This document shows positions 52,978 through 62,042 of a stretch of DNA of 64,000 bases, piece after piece. Position numbers and translations under genes: made by a program. The notes beneath the pieces were generated by a model. The model was not told the DNA's origin. It did no database searches and saw only the letters and a program-made list of their open reading frames with translations. Each line of letters starts with the position of its first letter. The first letter of the stretch is position 1. Origin of the DNA: Rhodopseudomonas telluris (GTDB taxonomy: Bacteria > Pseudomonadota > Alphaproteobacteria > Rhizobiales > Xanthobacteraceae); the NCBI RefSeq assembly GCF_042432815.1, contig NZ_JBHLWM010000008.1, positions 930,001 to 994,000 on the forward strand, in the 5' to 3' direction.

Positions 52978-54648
52978 CTAGACCGTCAGCACATGGACGA
53001 AGCAGAGCGGTTTCTTGCCCCAATGCTCCTGGATGTTGGAGCGCACCGTGCGCCGGACGGATTCCGCAATTGCGTCCGGATCGCGCCGCCGCGCCCGCGG
53101 CAAGCCTTCAACGGTCGCCACAACGGCGTCGAACACGATGTCGTCGAGCGGCTCGCCGGCGCGGTTGTTCTCCGGGATGCCGATCAGTTCGACTTCCGGA
53201 TCGTCGACCAGTTCGCCCGCCTCGGTGATCGCCAGCGCCACGAAGGCACAGCCCGCGAACGCCATCTTGCGGCGCTCGACGACCGCCCGCGACTTGTCCT
53301 CTTCGAGGATGGTGCCGTCCTTGTAGAGACGGCCGGACGGCAACTGGTCGATGATCGCCGGATCGCCCGGTCCGAGCCGGACCAGATCGCCGTTGCGGCA
53401 GGTCATCACCTTCGGCACGCCCATCTGCCGCGCCAGCTTGGCGTGCTCGTTGAGATGCAGCGCTTCGCCGTGCACCGGGATCAGCAGCTGCGGCCGCACC
53501 CAGGAGATCATCTCGCGCAGCTCGTCGCGGCGCGGATGGCCGGAGACATGCACGAGGTGATCGCGGTCGGTGATCACCTCGATGCCCTGATTGACCAGGC
53601 CGTTGATGATGCCGCCGACCGCCTTCTCGTTGCCCGGGATGGTGCGCGATGAGAAGATCACGCAGTCGCCCTTGTTCAACGTGACCTCGGGGTGATCGTC
53701 GCGCGCGATCCGCGCCAGCGCGGCGCGCGGCTCGCCCTGGCTGCCGGTGCACAGCGCCAGCACCTTGTCGGGCGGAAAATGGCCGTAGTACTCCGGACCG
53801 CGGAAGGCCGGGACGCCATCGAGGTAACCGCACTCGCGGGCGACGTTCGACACGCGATCCATCGCGCGGCCGACCAGCACCACTTCCCGCCCCGCCGCCC
53901 GCGCGGCGTCGGCGACGGCGCGGATGCGGCCGACATTCGATGCGAAGGTCGTCACCGCGACGCGGCCCTTGGCCGACTTGATCAGGCCGGTGAGCGACAC
54001 GCCGACTTCGGATTCCGACGGCGAACGGCCGTCGCGCACCGCGTTGGTGGAGTCGCCGATCAGCGCCAGCACGCCCTCGTCGCCGATCTCGCGCAGCCGC
54101 TTCTCGTCGGTCGGCGGACCCACCACCGGCGTCGGATCGATCTTCCAGTCGCCGGTGTGCAGCACGGTGCCGACCGAGGTGCGGATCGCCAGTGCGTGGC
54201 TTTCCGGGATCGAATGCGCGACCGGAATGAATTCGACGCTGAACGGACCGAGATCGATCCGGCCGCCCGACGGCACTTCGGTGATCGGGATCTTCAGCGT
54301 GGTGCGTTCGGCCGCGAGCTTGGCGGCGAACAACGAGGCGCTGAACTTGGTCGCGTAGATCGGGCAGCCGAGCTTCGGCCACAGATCGATGATCGCGCCG
54401 AAATGATCCTCGTGGGCGTGCGTCAGCACGATGCCGACGAGGTTCTTCTTCTCTTTTTCAAGGAAGCGGACGTCCGGCATGATCAGGTCGATGCCGGGCA
54501 GATGCTCCTCGTCACCGAACGACACGCCGAGATCGACCGCGAGCCAGCTGCGCTGGTGGCGGTTGCCGAGGCCGTAGATCGACAGGTTCATGCCGATCTC
54601 GCCGACGCCACCGAGAGGCGCAAATGTGAGTTCGTCGGGTCGTGCCAT
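52978..54648 (-). CDS. rnj: Ribonuclease J
   Basis: RNase J is a 5'-3' exonuclease and endonuclease of mRNA decay and rRNA maturation, found in alphaproteobacteria alongside RNase E. The 556-residue metallo-beta-lactamase/beta-CASP protein has HAHEDHFGAI (the HxHxDH metal site), LHTGDWKIDPTP, LIGDSTNAVRDGRSPSE, and the beta-CASP motif HVSGHPRRDEL. Its ATG overlaps the birA stop as TAATG, so the two are coupled. Length matches the family. Confidence 0.95.
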   Translation of the reverse strand: MARPDELTFAPLGGVGEIGMNLSIYGLGNRHQRSWLAVDLGVSFGDEEHLPGIDLIMPDVRFLEKEKKNLVGIVLTHAHEDHFGAIIDLWPKLGCPIYATKFSASLFAAKLAAERTTLKIPITEVPSGGRIDLGPFSVEFIPVAHSIPESHALAIRTSVGTVLHTGDWKIDPTPVVGPPTDEKRLREIGDEGVLALIGDSTNAVRDGRSPSESEVGVSLTGLIKSAKGRVAVTTFASNVGRIRAVADAARAAGREVVLVGRAMDRVSNVARECGYLDGVPAFRGPEYYGHFPPDKVLALCTGSQGEPRAALARIARDDHPEVTLNKGDCVIFSSRTIPGNEKAVGGIINGLVNQGIEVITDRDHLVHVSGHPRRDELREMISWVRPQLLIPVHGEALHLNEHAKLARQMGVPKVMTCRNGDLVRLGPGDPAIIDQLPSGRLYKDGTILEEDKSRAVVERRKMAFAGCAFVALAITEAGELVDDPEVELIGIPENNRAGEPLDDIVFDAVVATVEGLPRARRRDPDAIAESVRRTVRSNIQEHWGKKPLCFVHVLTV

Positions 54649-55454
54649 TACGCGGCTCCTGATGACGCAGCCGAGCGGAAATACACGTCCCCGGCGGAGA
54701 TCGGTACCCTCCTTCCGTCGGCGGTGCGAACGATGAGACAGCCGGTGTCGTCGATAGTTTCAAAAATCCCGTCGATCGTGGCCGATCCGGATTGGATCGA
54801 CACCGGCTCGCCGAGCCGGGTGGCGCGGGCCAGCCATTGCTTGCGGATCTCGCCGAAGCCCCGCCCCTCGTCCCAGATGCCGCGGATCTCGGTCCAGGCA
54901 TCCGACAGCGCCGCGAACAGATCCTCGGCGCTGACCTGGATGCCGAGGCCGTGCAGCGATGCGGCGGGATAAGGCGTATCGTCGGGCGCGGCGACCACGT
55001 TGGTGCCCATGCCGATCACGACCGCGAGCCGATCGGCGCCGACGTTCTCGGCCTCGAGCAGAATGCCGGTGAGCTTCTTGCCGTCGGCCAGGACGTCGTT
55101 CGGCCACTTCAGATAAAAACCGGCCGACGCGCCGCCCCGCGCGCGGGCTTCAAAGCTGACCTGCTGCAGCGCACGCTCGAGCGCGAGGCCGGCGGCAAAG
55201 CTGAGCGTCGCGGCGACGCTCGGCGGCACACGCATCACTTCGAGAACGGAGGCGGCGAGATTGCCACGCGGGGCGATCCAGGCGCGCTGCCGGCGGCCGC
55301 GGCCGGACGTCTGCTCGGTGGTCACAAACCAGGTCGGACCGCTCTCCCCGGCCCGCGCCCTCGCCAACGCCTCGGTATTGGTCGACCCGATCGAGTCAAA
55401 AGCGGCGAGCTTGTAGCCCGCCGCTTCAGCTTTCGTCCCGAGGCGTAGTGCCAT
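54648..55454 (-). CDS. birA: Biotin--[acetyl-CoA-carboxylase] ligase
   Basis: BirA attaches biotin to carboxylases. The 268-residue protein has FDSIGSTNTEALARA, GRGRRQRAWIAPRGNLAASV (biotinyl-AMP loop), YLKWPNDVLADGKKLTGILLE (catalytic Lys) and MGTNVV. It lacks the N-terminal DNA-binding helix-turn-helix of E. coli BirA, so it should not be a repressor. The ATG at 55454 lies one base past the nuoN stop. It links the nuo operon to rnj, a common alphaproteobacterial arrangement. Confidence 0.95.
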   Translation of the reverse strand: MALRLGTKAEAAGYKLAAFDSIGSTNTEALARARAGESGPTWFVTTEQTSGRGRRQRAWIAPRGNLAASVLEVMRVPPSVAATLSFAAGLALERALQQVSFEARARGGASAGFYLKWPNDVLADGKKLTGILLEAENVGADRLAVVIGMGTNVVAAPDDTPYPAASLHGLGIQVSAEDLFAALSDAWTEIRGIWDEGRGFGEIRKQWLARATRLGEPVSIQSGSATIDGIFETIDDTGCLIVRTADGRRVPISAGDVYFRSAASSGAA

Positions 55455-55455
55455 C

Positions 55456-56892
55456 CTAGAACAGCGACTTGGCTGCGGCTGTCGCCGCATTCACCAGCGG
55501 CGCCGGATAGATGAAGAACAGCATGTTGAACAGCCCGGCGACCGCGAGGACGCCGCGCAGCTCCAGCCGCACCCGGTCGATGCCCGGGGCCGGCTCGTCG
55601 AAATACATCACCTTGATGATCGCCAGATAGTAGTAGGCGCCGATGACGCTGGTGACGACGCCGATCACGGCGAGCGCGAACAGGCCGGCCTTGATGGCGG
55701 CCATGAACACGTAGAACTTGGCGAAGAAGCCGGCCAGCGGCGGGATGCCGGCCATCGAGAACAGCAGCATCGCGAAGAAGAACGCCAGCAGCGGGTTGGT
55801 GCGCGACAGGCCGGCGAAGTCGCTGATGTTCTCGACATGCAGGCCGTTGCGACGCATCGACAGGATCACCGCGAACGCGCCCAGCGTCATCGCCACATAG
55901 ATCGAGATGTAGACGATCACGCCCTGCGCGCCTTCGACGGTGCCGGCCGACAGGCCGACCAGCGCGAAGCCGATATGGCCGATCGCCGAATAGGCCATCA
56001 GGCGCTTGATGTTCTTCTGGCCGATCGCCGCGAACGAGCCGAGCGCCATCGAGGCGATCGCGACGAACACCACGATCTGCTGCCACTGCGGCACGATGCC
56101 GGGGAACGCCGTCAGCGTCACGCGGGTAAAGATTGCAAGGCCGGCGACCTTCGGGGCCGAGGCAAAGAACGCGGTGACCGGGGTCGGCGCGCCTTCGTAC
56201 ACGTCCGGCGTCCACATGTGGAACGGCACGGCCGAAACCTTGAAGCACAGCGCGGCGAGCAGGAACACCAGGCCGAACACCAGCCCGATATTGCCGTCCC
56301 TGGCCGCCGCGGCGATGCCCGAGAACTGCACGGTGCCGGTGAAGCCGTAGATCAGCGAGGCGCCGTACAGCAGCATGCCGGACGACAGCGCGCCGAGGAT
56401 GAAATACTTCATGCCGGCTTCGTTGGACTTGGCGTCCTCGCGGTTGCTGGCGGCGACGACGTAGAGCGCGAGGCTCATCAGCTCGAGGCCGAGATACAGC
56501 ATGATCAGGTCGCCGGCCGAGATCAGCAGCATCATGCCGGCCGACGACAGCAGCACCAGGATCGCGTATTCGAACATCCGCTTCGACGGATCGGTCAGGT
56601 TCTCGGCCGACAGGATCAGCGTCACCGCCGAACCGACCAGCGCCAGCACCTTCAGGAAGCGGGCGAAGTCGTCGACGATGAAGCTGCCGCCGAAGGTGAC
56701 CAGCTTGCCGGCTGGCAGCATCACCACCAGCGCCCCGGTGACCACCAGCAGGATGACCGCGAGCGTGGCGACCAGCCCGGTGGTGCGCGGGCCGCGATAG
56801 GCGCCGAGCATCAGCAGCAGCATCGCGCCGACCACCAGCACGAGCTCCGGCAGGATCGGGACCAGCGAATAACCGGCGATATCGATATTCAT
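55456..56892 (-). CDS. nuoN: NADH-quinone oxidoreductase subunit N
   Basis: NuoN is one of three antiporter-like proton-pumping subunits of complex I. The 478-residue protein has about 14 membrane helices, the broken-helix Lys in FFASAPKVAGLAIFTR, FAAIGQKNIKRLMAYSAIGH, and LAFFFAMLLFSMAGIPPLAGF near the end. It follows nuoM by 19 bases and ends the operon before birA. Confidence 0.96.
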   Translation of the reverse strand: MNIDIAGYSLVPILPELVLVVGAMLLLMLGAYRGPRTTGLVATLAVILLVVTGALVVMLPAGKLVTFGGSFIVDDFARFLKVLALVGSAVTLILSAENLTDPSKRMFEYAILVLLSSAGMMLLISAGDLIMLYLGLELMSLALYVVAASNREDAKSNEAGMKYFILGALSSGMLLYGASLIYGFTGTVQFSGIAAAARDGNIGLVFGLVFLLAALCFKVSAVPFHMWTPDVYEGAPTPVTAFFASAPKVAGLAIFTRVTLTAFPGIVPQWQQIVVFVAIASMALGSFAAIGQKNIKRLMAYSAIGHIGFALVGLSAGTVEGAQGVIVYISIYVAMTLGAFAVILSMRRNGLHVENISDFAGLSRTNPLLAFFFAMLLFSMAGIPPLAGFFAKFYVFMAAIKAGLFALAVIGVVTSVIGAYYYLAIIKVMYFDEPAPGIDRVRLELRGVLAVAGLFNMLFFIYPAPLVNAATAAAKSLF

Positions 56893-56911
56893 AGCGTGCA
56901 GTCCTTGCCGG

Positions 56912-58429
56912 TTACGGAAGCGCGGCTGCCTTCACGGCAGTCACGGCGGCGGCGTATTGGTTGACGAGATGCTGGACCGAGGCGGCCGACATATCGAGCA
57001 CCGGCTTCGGATAGAAGCCGAACAGGATGGTCAGCACCACGAACGGCGCGAGGATGACGGACTCGCGCAGCGTCAGGTCCTTGATCGAGGCGAGTGCCGG
57101 CTTGGTCAGGGCGCCGAACACCACCTTGCGATACAGCCACAGTGCGTAGGCGGCCGACAGGATCACGCCCAGCGCCGCGAAGGTCGCGGTCGGGATGTTG
57201 GTCCGGAAGGTGCCGAGCAGCGTGAGGAATTCGCCGACGAAGCCCGAGGTGCCCGGCAGGCCGACATTGGCCATCGTGAATACCAGGAACACGAAGGCGT
57301 ACAGCGGCATCCGGTTCACGAGGCCGCCATAGGCGGCGATCTCGCGGGTGTGCATGCGGTCGTAGATCACGCCGACGCAGAGGAACAGCGCGCCCGACAC
57401 GATGCCGTGCGAGATCATCTGGAACACGCTGCCGGCGACGCCCTGGGTGTTGCCGGCGAAGATGCCCATGGTGACGAAGCCCATATGGGCGACCGAGGAG
57501 TAGGCGATCAGCTTCTTGATGTCTTCCTGCATCAGCGCGACCAGCGAGGTGTAGACGATCGCGATCACCGAGAGCGTGTAGACCAGCGGCGCGAAGTACA
57601 CCGACGCATCGGGGAACATCGGCAGCGAGAAGCGCAGGAAGCCGTAGCCGCCCATCTTCAGCATGATCGCCGCCAGCACCACGGAGCCCGCGGTCGGCGC
57701 CTCGACGTGGGCGTCGGGAAGCCAGGTGTGTACCGGCCACATCGGCATCTTGACCGCGAACGAGGCGAAGAACGCCAGCCACGCCCAGGTCTGCAGGTTG
57801 CGCGGGATGGCGGTGGTCATCAGCGTCGGGATGTCGGTGGTGCCCGCCGTCCAGTACAGCGCCATGATCGCCAGCAGCATCAGCACCGAGCCGAGCAGCG
57901 TGTACAGGAAGAACTTGAACGACGCGTACACCCGGCGCGGGCCACCCCAGACGCCGATGATCAGGAACATCGGGATCAGACCGCCTTCGAAGAACAGATA
58001 GAACAGCACCAGATCAAGCGCCGAGAAGGTGCCGATCATCAGCGTTTCCAGCACCAGGAACGCCATCATGTATTCGCGCACCCGGAACGTCACCGACTTC
58101 CAGCTTGCGAGAATACAGAACGGCATGATCGCGGTGGTCAGGATCACCAGCGGCAGCGAAATGCCGTCGAGACCCATGTGGTAGTTGATCGTGTTGCCGA
58201 GCCAGGGCGCCTTTTCGACGAACTGGAAGCCCGGGTTCGACGGATCGAACCGCGCCACCAGGATCAGCGACACCGCGAAGGTGATCAGCGTGGTCCACAG
58301 CGAGATCCAGCGCGCGTTGCGGCGCGCGGCCTCGTCGTCGCCGCGCGCCAGATAGACCAGCAGCGCGCCGACCAGCGGCAGGAAGGTGACGACCGAAAGG
58401 ATGGGCCAGGTCATGATTGAAGCCGACAT
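56912..58429 (-). CDS. nuoM: NADH-quinone oxidoreductase subunit M
   Basis: NuoM is a proton-pumping antiporter-like subunit of complex I. The 505-residue protein has many membrane helices, MGLDGISLPLVILT near the N-terminal third, FFEGGLIPMFLIIGVWGG, WLPDAHVEAPTAGSVVLA, and LMQEDIKKLIAYSSVAHMGF. Its ATG shares one base with the nuoL stop (TAATG). A second ATG five codons on is also possible. Confidence 0.96.
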   Translation of the reverse strand: MSASIMTWPILSVVTFLPLVGALLVYLARGDDEAARRNARWISLWTTLITFAVSLILVARFDPSNPGFQFVEKAPWLGNTINYHMGLDGISLPLVILTTAIMPFCILASWKSVTFRVREYMMAFLVLETLMIGTFSALDLVLFYLFFEGGLIPMFLIIGVWGGPRRVYASFKFFLYTLLGSVLMLLAIMALYWTAGTTDIPTLMTTAIPRNLQTWAWLAFFASFAVKMPMWPVHTWLPDAHVEAPTAGSVVLAAIMLKMGGYGFLRFSLPMFPDASVYFAPLVYTLSVIAIVYTSLVALMQEDIKKLIAYSSVAHMGFVTMGIFAGNTQGVAGSVFQMISHGIVSGALFLCVGVIYDRMHTREIAAYGGLVNRMPLYAFVFLVFTMANVGLPGTSGFVGEFLTLLGTFRTNIPTATFAALGVILSAAYALWLYRKVVFGALTKPALASIKDLTLRESVILAPFVVLTILFGFYPKPVLDMSAASVQHLVNQYAAAVTAVKAAALP

Positions 58430-60525
58430 TACCGGCCTCCCCCGCCGAGCATAAACCAGGTGATCAGACCGGCCACGCCGATCAGCATCGCGAATGCGTA
58501 GTGGTAAAGATAGCCGGTCTGCAGCTTGACGACCCCGCGGGTGACGTCGAGCACGCGGGCCGAGATGCCGTCCGGGCCGAGACCGTCGATCAGCATGCCG
58601 TCACCCTTCTTCCAGAGCTGGGTGCCGATCCACTTCGCCGGCCGCACGAAGATCACGTCGTACAGTTCGTCGAAGTACCACTTGTTGAGCAGGAAATTGT
58701 ACAGCAGCGGGTGCTGCGTCGCGAGCTCCACCGGCAGATACGGCCGGCGGATGTAGAACAGGTACGACACCAGGAAGCCCACCACCATCATCACGGTCGG
58801 CAGATACGCGATGCCGGCCGGAATGTGGTGCATCTCCTCGATGATGTGCGGGTGCATCTTCAGCGACTCGCGGAAGAACTCCTCGACGCCATGCCCGGCG
58901 AACACTTCCTTGAACGGATAGCCGGCCGCCAGCGCGCCGAAGGCGAGCACGAACAGCGGGATCGTCATCGTCAGCGGGCTCTCGTGCGCGGCCTCGTAGT
59001 GCTTGCGGTCGGCCGGCTCGCCGTGGAACGTCTTGAAGATCAGACGCCACGAGTAGAACGAGGTCAGCAGCGCCGCGACGACCGTCATCAGGAAGCCGTA
59101 GAACGCCATCGGGTTGTGCGACACGTAGGCCGACTCGATGATCGCGTCCTTGGAGAAGTAGCCGGCGGTCAGCGGGAAGCCGGTCAGCGCCAGGGTGCCG
59201 ATCACCATCACCGCATAGGTGAAGGGGATGCGGTCCTTGAGGCCGCCCATGTGGCGGATGTCCTGCTCGTGGTGCATCGCGTGGATCACCGAGCCGGCGC
59301 CCAGGAACAGCAGCGCCTTGAAGAAGGCGTGCGTGAACAGATGGAACATGCCGACCGAATAGGCCCCTGCCCCCAGCGCCACGAACATGTAGCCGAGCTG
59401 CGAACAGGTCGAATACGCCACGATCCGCTTGATGTCGTTCTGCACCAGACCGATCGTCGCCGCGAACAGCGCGGTGGTGCCGCCGAAGAACATCACGACC
59501 GCCTGCGCGGTCGGCGCCAGTTCGAACAGCGGCGACATCCGGGCGACCATGAAGACGCCCGCGGTGACCATGGTGGCGGCGTGGATCAGCGCCGACACCG
59601 GGGTCGGGCCTTCCATCGCGTCCGGCAGCCAGGTGTGCAGCAGGAACTGCGCCGACTTGCCCATCGCGCCCATGAACAGCAGCAGGCAGGCCAGCGTCAA
59701 CGCGTCGGCGTGCCAGCCGAAGAAGTTGATGGTCTTGCCGGTCAGGCCGGGCGCGGCCGCGAAGATGGTGTCGAAATCGGTCGAGGCGACCAGCACGAAG
59801 ATCGTGAAGATGCCGAGCAAAAAGCCGAAGTCGCCGACGCGGTTGACGACGAAGGCCTTGATGGCGGCGGCGTTGGCGGACGGCTTTTGATACCAGAAAC
59901 CAATCAGCAGATAGCTCGCCAGACCGACGCCTTCCCAGCCGAAGAACAGCTGCAGCAGGTTGTCGGCGGTCACCAGCATCAGCATCGCGAAGGTGAACAG
60001 CGACAGGTAGCCGAAGAACCGCGGACGATGCGGATCCTCGTGCATGTAGCCGATCGAATACAGATGCACGAGCGACGACACCGTCGTCACCACCACCAGC
60101 ATCACGGCCGTCAGCGTGTCGACGCGCAGCGTCCACGCCACCTGCAGATCGCCCGAATTGATCCAGGGCAACACAGGGACGCGAAGATCGTGGTGCATGA
60201 AGCCGACGTCGACCAGAGTCACCCAGGACAGCGCCGCCGAGATCAGCAGCAGCGTCGTGGTGACGATCTCGGCCAGCCGCGAGCCGGCGGCGGCCGGCTC
60301 GACCGGGCCGTGGGCATGATCATCGTGGGCGTGATCGTCGTGACCATGATCATCGTGACCATGGGCCGCGTGGGCATGGGCGTCATGACCATGTGCGCCG
60401 TGGCCGTGATCGTCGTGATGCTCGACCGTGTCGCCGCTCGGGTTGCGAGCATGCGCGCCGTAGAGAGCGATGACGGCCGCGATCAGCGCGCCGATCAGCG
60501 GCAGGAATACGATAGCCTGGATCAT
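58429..60525 (-). CDS. nuoL: NADH-quinone oxidoreductase subunit L with His-rich loop
   Basis: NuoL is the largest proton-pumping subunit of complex I, with the long lateral helix near the C-terminus. The 698-residue protein has RVDTLTAVMLVVVTTVSSLV, WEGVGLASYLLIGFWYQ, WLPDAMEGPTPVSALIHAAT, and LVQNDIKRIVAYSTCSQLGY. Unusually, the first loop between helices 1 and 2 carries 16 His and 9 Asp in 37 residues (36-72), listed separately. It is 65 bases downstream of nuoK and overlaps nuoM. Confidence 0.96.
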   Translation of the reverse strand: MIQAIVFLPLIGALIAAVIALYGAHARNPSGDTVEHHDDHGHGAHGHDAHAHAAHGHDDHGHDDHAHDDHAHGPVEPAAAGSRLAEIVTTTLLLISAALSWVTLVDVGFMHHDLRVPVLPWINSGDLQVAWTLRVDTLTAVMLVVVTTVSSLVHLYSIGYMHEDPHRPRFFGYLSLFTFAMLMLVTADNLLQLFFGWEGVGLASYLLIGFWYQKPSANAAAIKAFVVNRVGDFGFLLGIFTIFVLVASTDFDTIFAAAPGLTGKTINFFGWHADALTLACLLLFMGAMGKSAQFLLHTWLPDAMEGPTPVSALIHAATMVTAGVFMVARMSPLFELAPTAQAVVMFFGGTTALFAATIGLVQNDIKRIVAYSTCSQLGYMFVALGAGAYSVGMFHLFTHAFFKALLFLGAGSVIHAMHHEQDIRHMGGLKDRIPFTYAVMVIGTLALTGFPLTAGYFSKDAIIESAYVSHNPMAFYGFLMTVVAALLTSFYSWRLIFKTFHGEPADRKHYEAAHESPLTMTIPLFVLAFGALAAGYPFKEVFAGHGVEEFFRESLKMHPHIIEEMHHIPAGIAYLPTVMMVVGFLVSYLFYIRRPYLPVELATQHPLLYNFLLNKWYFDELYDVIFVRPAKWIGTQLWKKGDGMLIDGLGPDGISARVLDVTRGVVKLQTGYLYHYAFAMLIGVAGLITWFMLGGGGR
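60310..60420. repeat. Degenerate repeat encoding the His/Asp-rich loop of NuoL
   Basis: Within nuoL, codons 36-72 consist of imperfect repeats of a five-residue unit of the type HGHDD or HAHDD. At the DNA level a run of GTGATC/GTC-like hexamers repeats with drift, so slippage probably created the loop. All changes are in frame. The loop should face the side of the membrane opposite the first helix exit; which side was not determined. Confidence 0.75.
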
Positions 60526-60590
60526 GCGCGCGCCTTCGCTCCGAGCCGGATCGCGTCGCGGGTCAGCGACGGGTGATGGACGATCATGCC

Positions 60591-60902
60591 CTACCCCTTC
60601 ATCAGGTTGATATCTTCAACCGCGATCGTGCCGCGGTTGCGGAAGAACACCACGAGCACCGCGAGGCCGATCGCGGCCTCGGCCGCGGCCACGGTCAGCA
60701 CCAGGAGCGCGAACACCTGCCCGACGATGTCGTTGAGGAAGATCGAGAACGCCACCAGGTTGATGTTCACGGCGAGCAGGATGAGCTCGATCGACATCAG
60801 GATGATGATGACGTTCTTGCGGTTGAGGAAGATGCCGAGAATGCCGAGCGTGAACAGCACGGCAGCGACCGACAGGAAGTGACCCAGACCGATCTCGTTC
60901 AT
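60591..60902 (-). CDS. nuoK: NADH-quinone oxidoreductase subunit K
   Basis: NuoK is a small three-helix membrane subunit of complex I that takes part in the central proton path. The 103-residue protein starts MNEIGLGHFLSVAAVLFTLG. It has the conserved glutamates in LMSIELILLAVNINLVAFS and AAAEAAIGLAVLV. ATG at 60902 overlaps the nuoJ stop (ATGA). A codon three positions upstream was rejected because it lies inside nuoJ. Confidence 0.96.
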   Translation of the reverse strand: MNEIGLGHFLSVAAVLFTLGILGIFLNRKNVIIILMSIELILLAVNINLVAFSIFLNDIVGQVFALLVLTVAAAEAAIGLAVLVVFFRNRGTIAVEDINLMKG

Positions 60903-61537
60903 CGCACCCACTCCGCGGAGTCGCTGTCGGACAGTCCCTGCCCCGGCTTGACCTTGCGCAGCGCCATCGCGGTCTCCTTCGACCGCGCGTTCTGCTCGGC
61001 GATGTTCTGCCGCTTTACCGACTTCTTGTGGCGCAGCGTCAGCACGATCGCACCGACCATGGCCACCAGCAGGATCATGCCCGAGATCTGGAAGTAATGG
61101 ATGTAGCGCGTGTACAGCACGAGGCCGAGCGCCTCGGTGTTGGTGACGCCCGCCGGGATCGGCGCCGTGATCGTCTTGGTGACGGTCGGGGTGATCACCC
61201 AGCCGCCGGCCAGCAGCAGCAGTTCGGCGAGGAAGATGAAGCCGATCAACAGGCCGAACGGCAGATATTCGAGGAAGCCCTCGCGCAGCCGGCTGAAGTC
61301 GACGTCGAGCATCATGATCACGAACAGGAACAGCACCGCGACGGCGCCGACATAGACCACGATGAGGATCATCGCCAGGAATTCGGCGCCCATCAGCACG
61401 AACATGCCGGCGGCGTTGACGAACACCAGGATCAGGAACAGCGCCGAGTGCACCGGGTTGCGCGCGAACACCACCATGACGGCGGCGGCGATCGCGGCGC
61501 CCGCGTAGAGATAGAAAAACAGGACTGGCATGGACAT
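60899..61537 (-). CDS. nuoJ: NADH-quinone oxidoreductase subunit J
   Basis: NuoJ is a five-helix membrane subunit of complex I. The 212-residue protein has FYLYAGAAIAAAVMVVFARN, HSALFLILVFVNAAGMFVLM, and MILIVVYVGAVAVLFLFVIMML, in which the conserved Tyr and pi-bulge helix lie. The C-terminal 40 residues are polar and variable. Two ATGs lie two codons apart, and the first is used. It follows nuoI by nine bases. Confidence 0.95.
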   Translation of the reverse strand: MSMPVLFFYLYAGAAIAAAVMVVFARNPVHSALFLILVFVNAAGMFVLMGAEFLAMILIVVYVGAVAVLFLFVIMMLDVDFSRLREGFLEYLPFGLLIGFIFLAELLLLAGGWVITPTVTKTITAPIPAGVTNTEALGLVLYTRYIHYFQISGMILLVAMVGAIVLTLRHKKSVKRQNIAEQNARSKETAMALRKVKPGQGLSDSDSAEWVR

Positions 61538-61546
61538 GGCGTCAGC

Positions 61547-62035
61547 TCACCGGTACGGCGCGTCGAGTTCGATGGACTTGGCGATCTCACGCTCCCAGCG
61601 ATCACCGTTCGCGAGCAGCCTGGCCTTGTCGTAGTACAGCTCTTCGCGGGTCTCCGTGGAGAACTCGAAGTTCGGCCCCTCGACGATGGCGTCGACCGGG
61701 CACGCTTCCTGGCAGAGACCGCAATAGATGCACTTCACCATGTCGATGTCGTAGCGCACCGTGCGGCGGGTGCCGTCGTTGCGCCGCGGGCCGGCCTCGA
61801 TGGTGATCGCCTGCGCCGGGCAGACCGCCTCGCACAGCTTGCAGGCGATGCAGCGCTCTTCGCCGTTGGGATAACGGCGCAGCGCGTGCTCGCCGCGGAA
61901 GCGGGGCGAGATCGGGTTCTTCTCGAAAGGATAATTGATCGTCGGCTTCGGCTTGAAGAAATAGCGCATGGCGAGGAAGAACGCCGATACGAATTCCGTC
62001 AGCAGCAGCGAGCGCGCGGTTGCGTTGATATTCAT
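61547..62035 (-). CDS. nuoI: NADH-quinone oxidoreductase subunit I
   Basis: NuoI carries clusters N6a and N6b that pass electrons toward N2. The 162-residue protein has two 4Fe-4S motifs, CIACKLCEAVCP and CIYCGLCQEACP. An amphipathic N-terminal helix (SLLLTEFVSAFFLAMRYFF) docks to the membrane arm. ATG at 62035 gives MNINATARS, and ten further residues upstream were rejected. It follows nuoH by seven bases. Confidence 0.97.
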   Translation of the reverse strand: MNINATARSLLLTEFVSAFFLAMRYFFKPKPTINYPFEKNPISPRFRGEHALRRYPNGEERCIACKLCEAVCPAQAITIEAGPRRNDGTRRTVRYDIDMVKCIYCGLCQEACPVDAIVEGPNFEFSTETREELYYDKARLLANGDRWEREIAKSIELDAPYR

Positions 62036-62042
62036 CAGGGCC

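Noticed and set aside
60310..60420. Possible CRISPR or tandem-repeat locus
   Set aside because: Repeats are short, degenerate, in frame with nuoL and have no spacers.
58417..60576. Long plus-strand frame opposite nuoL
   Set aside because: Its His/Gln/Arg-rich translation mirrors the membrane-protein codons of nuoL; shadow only.
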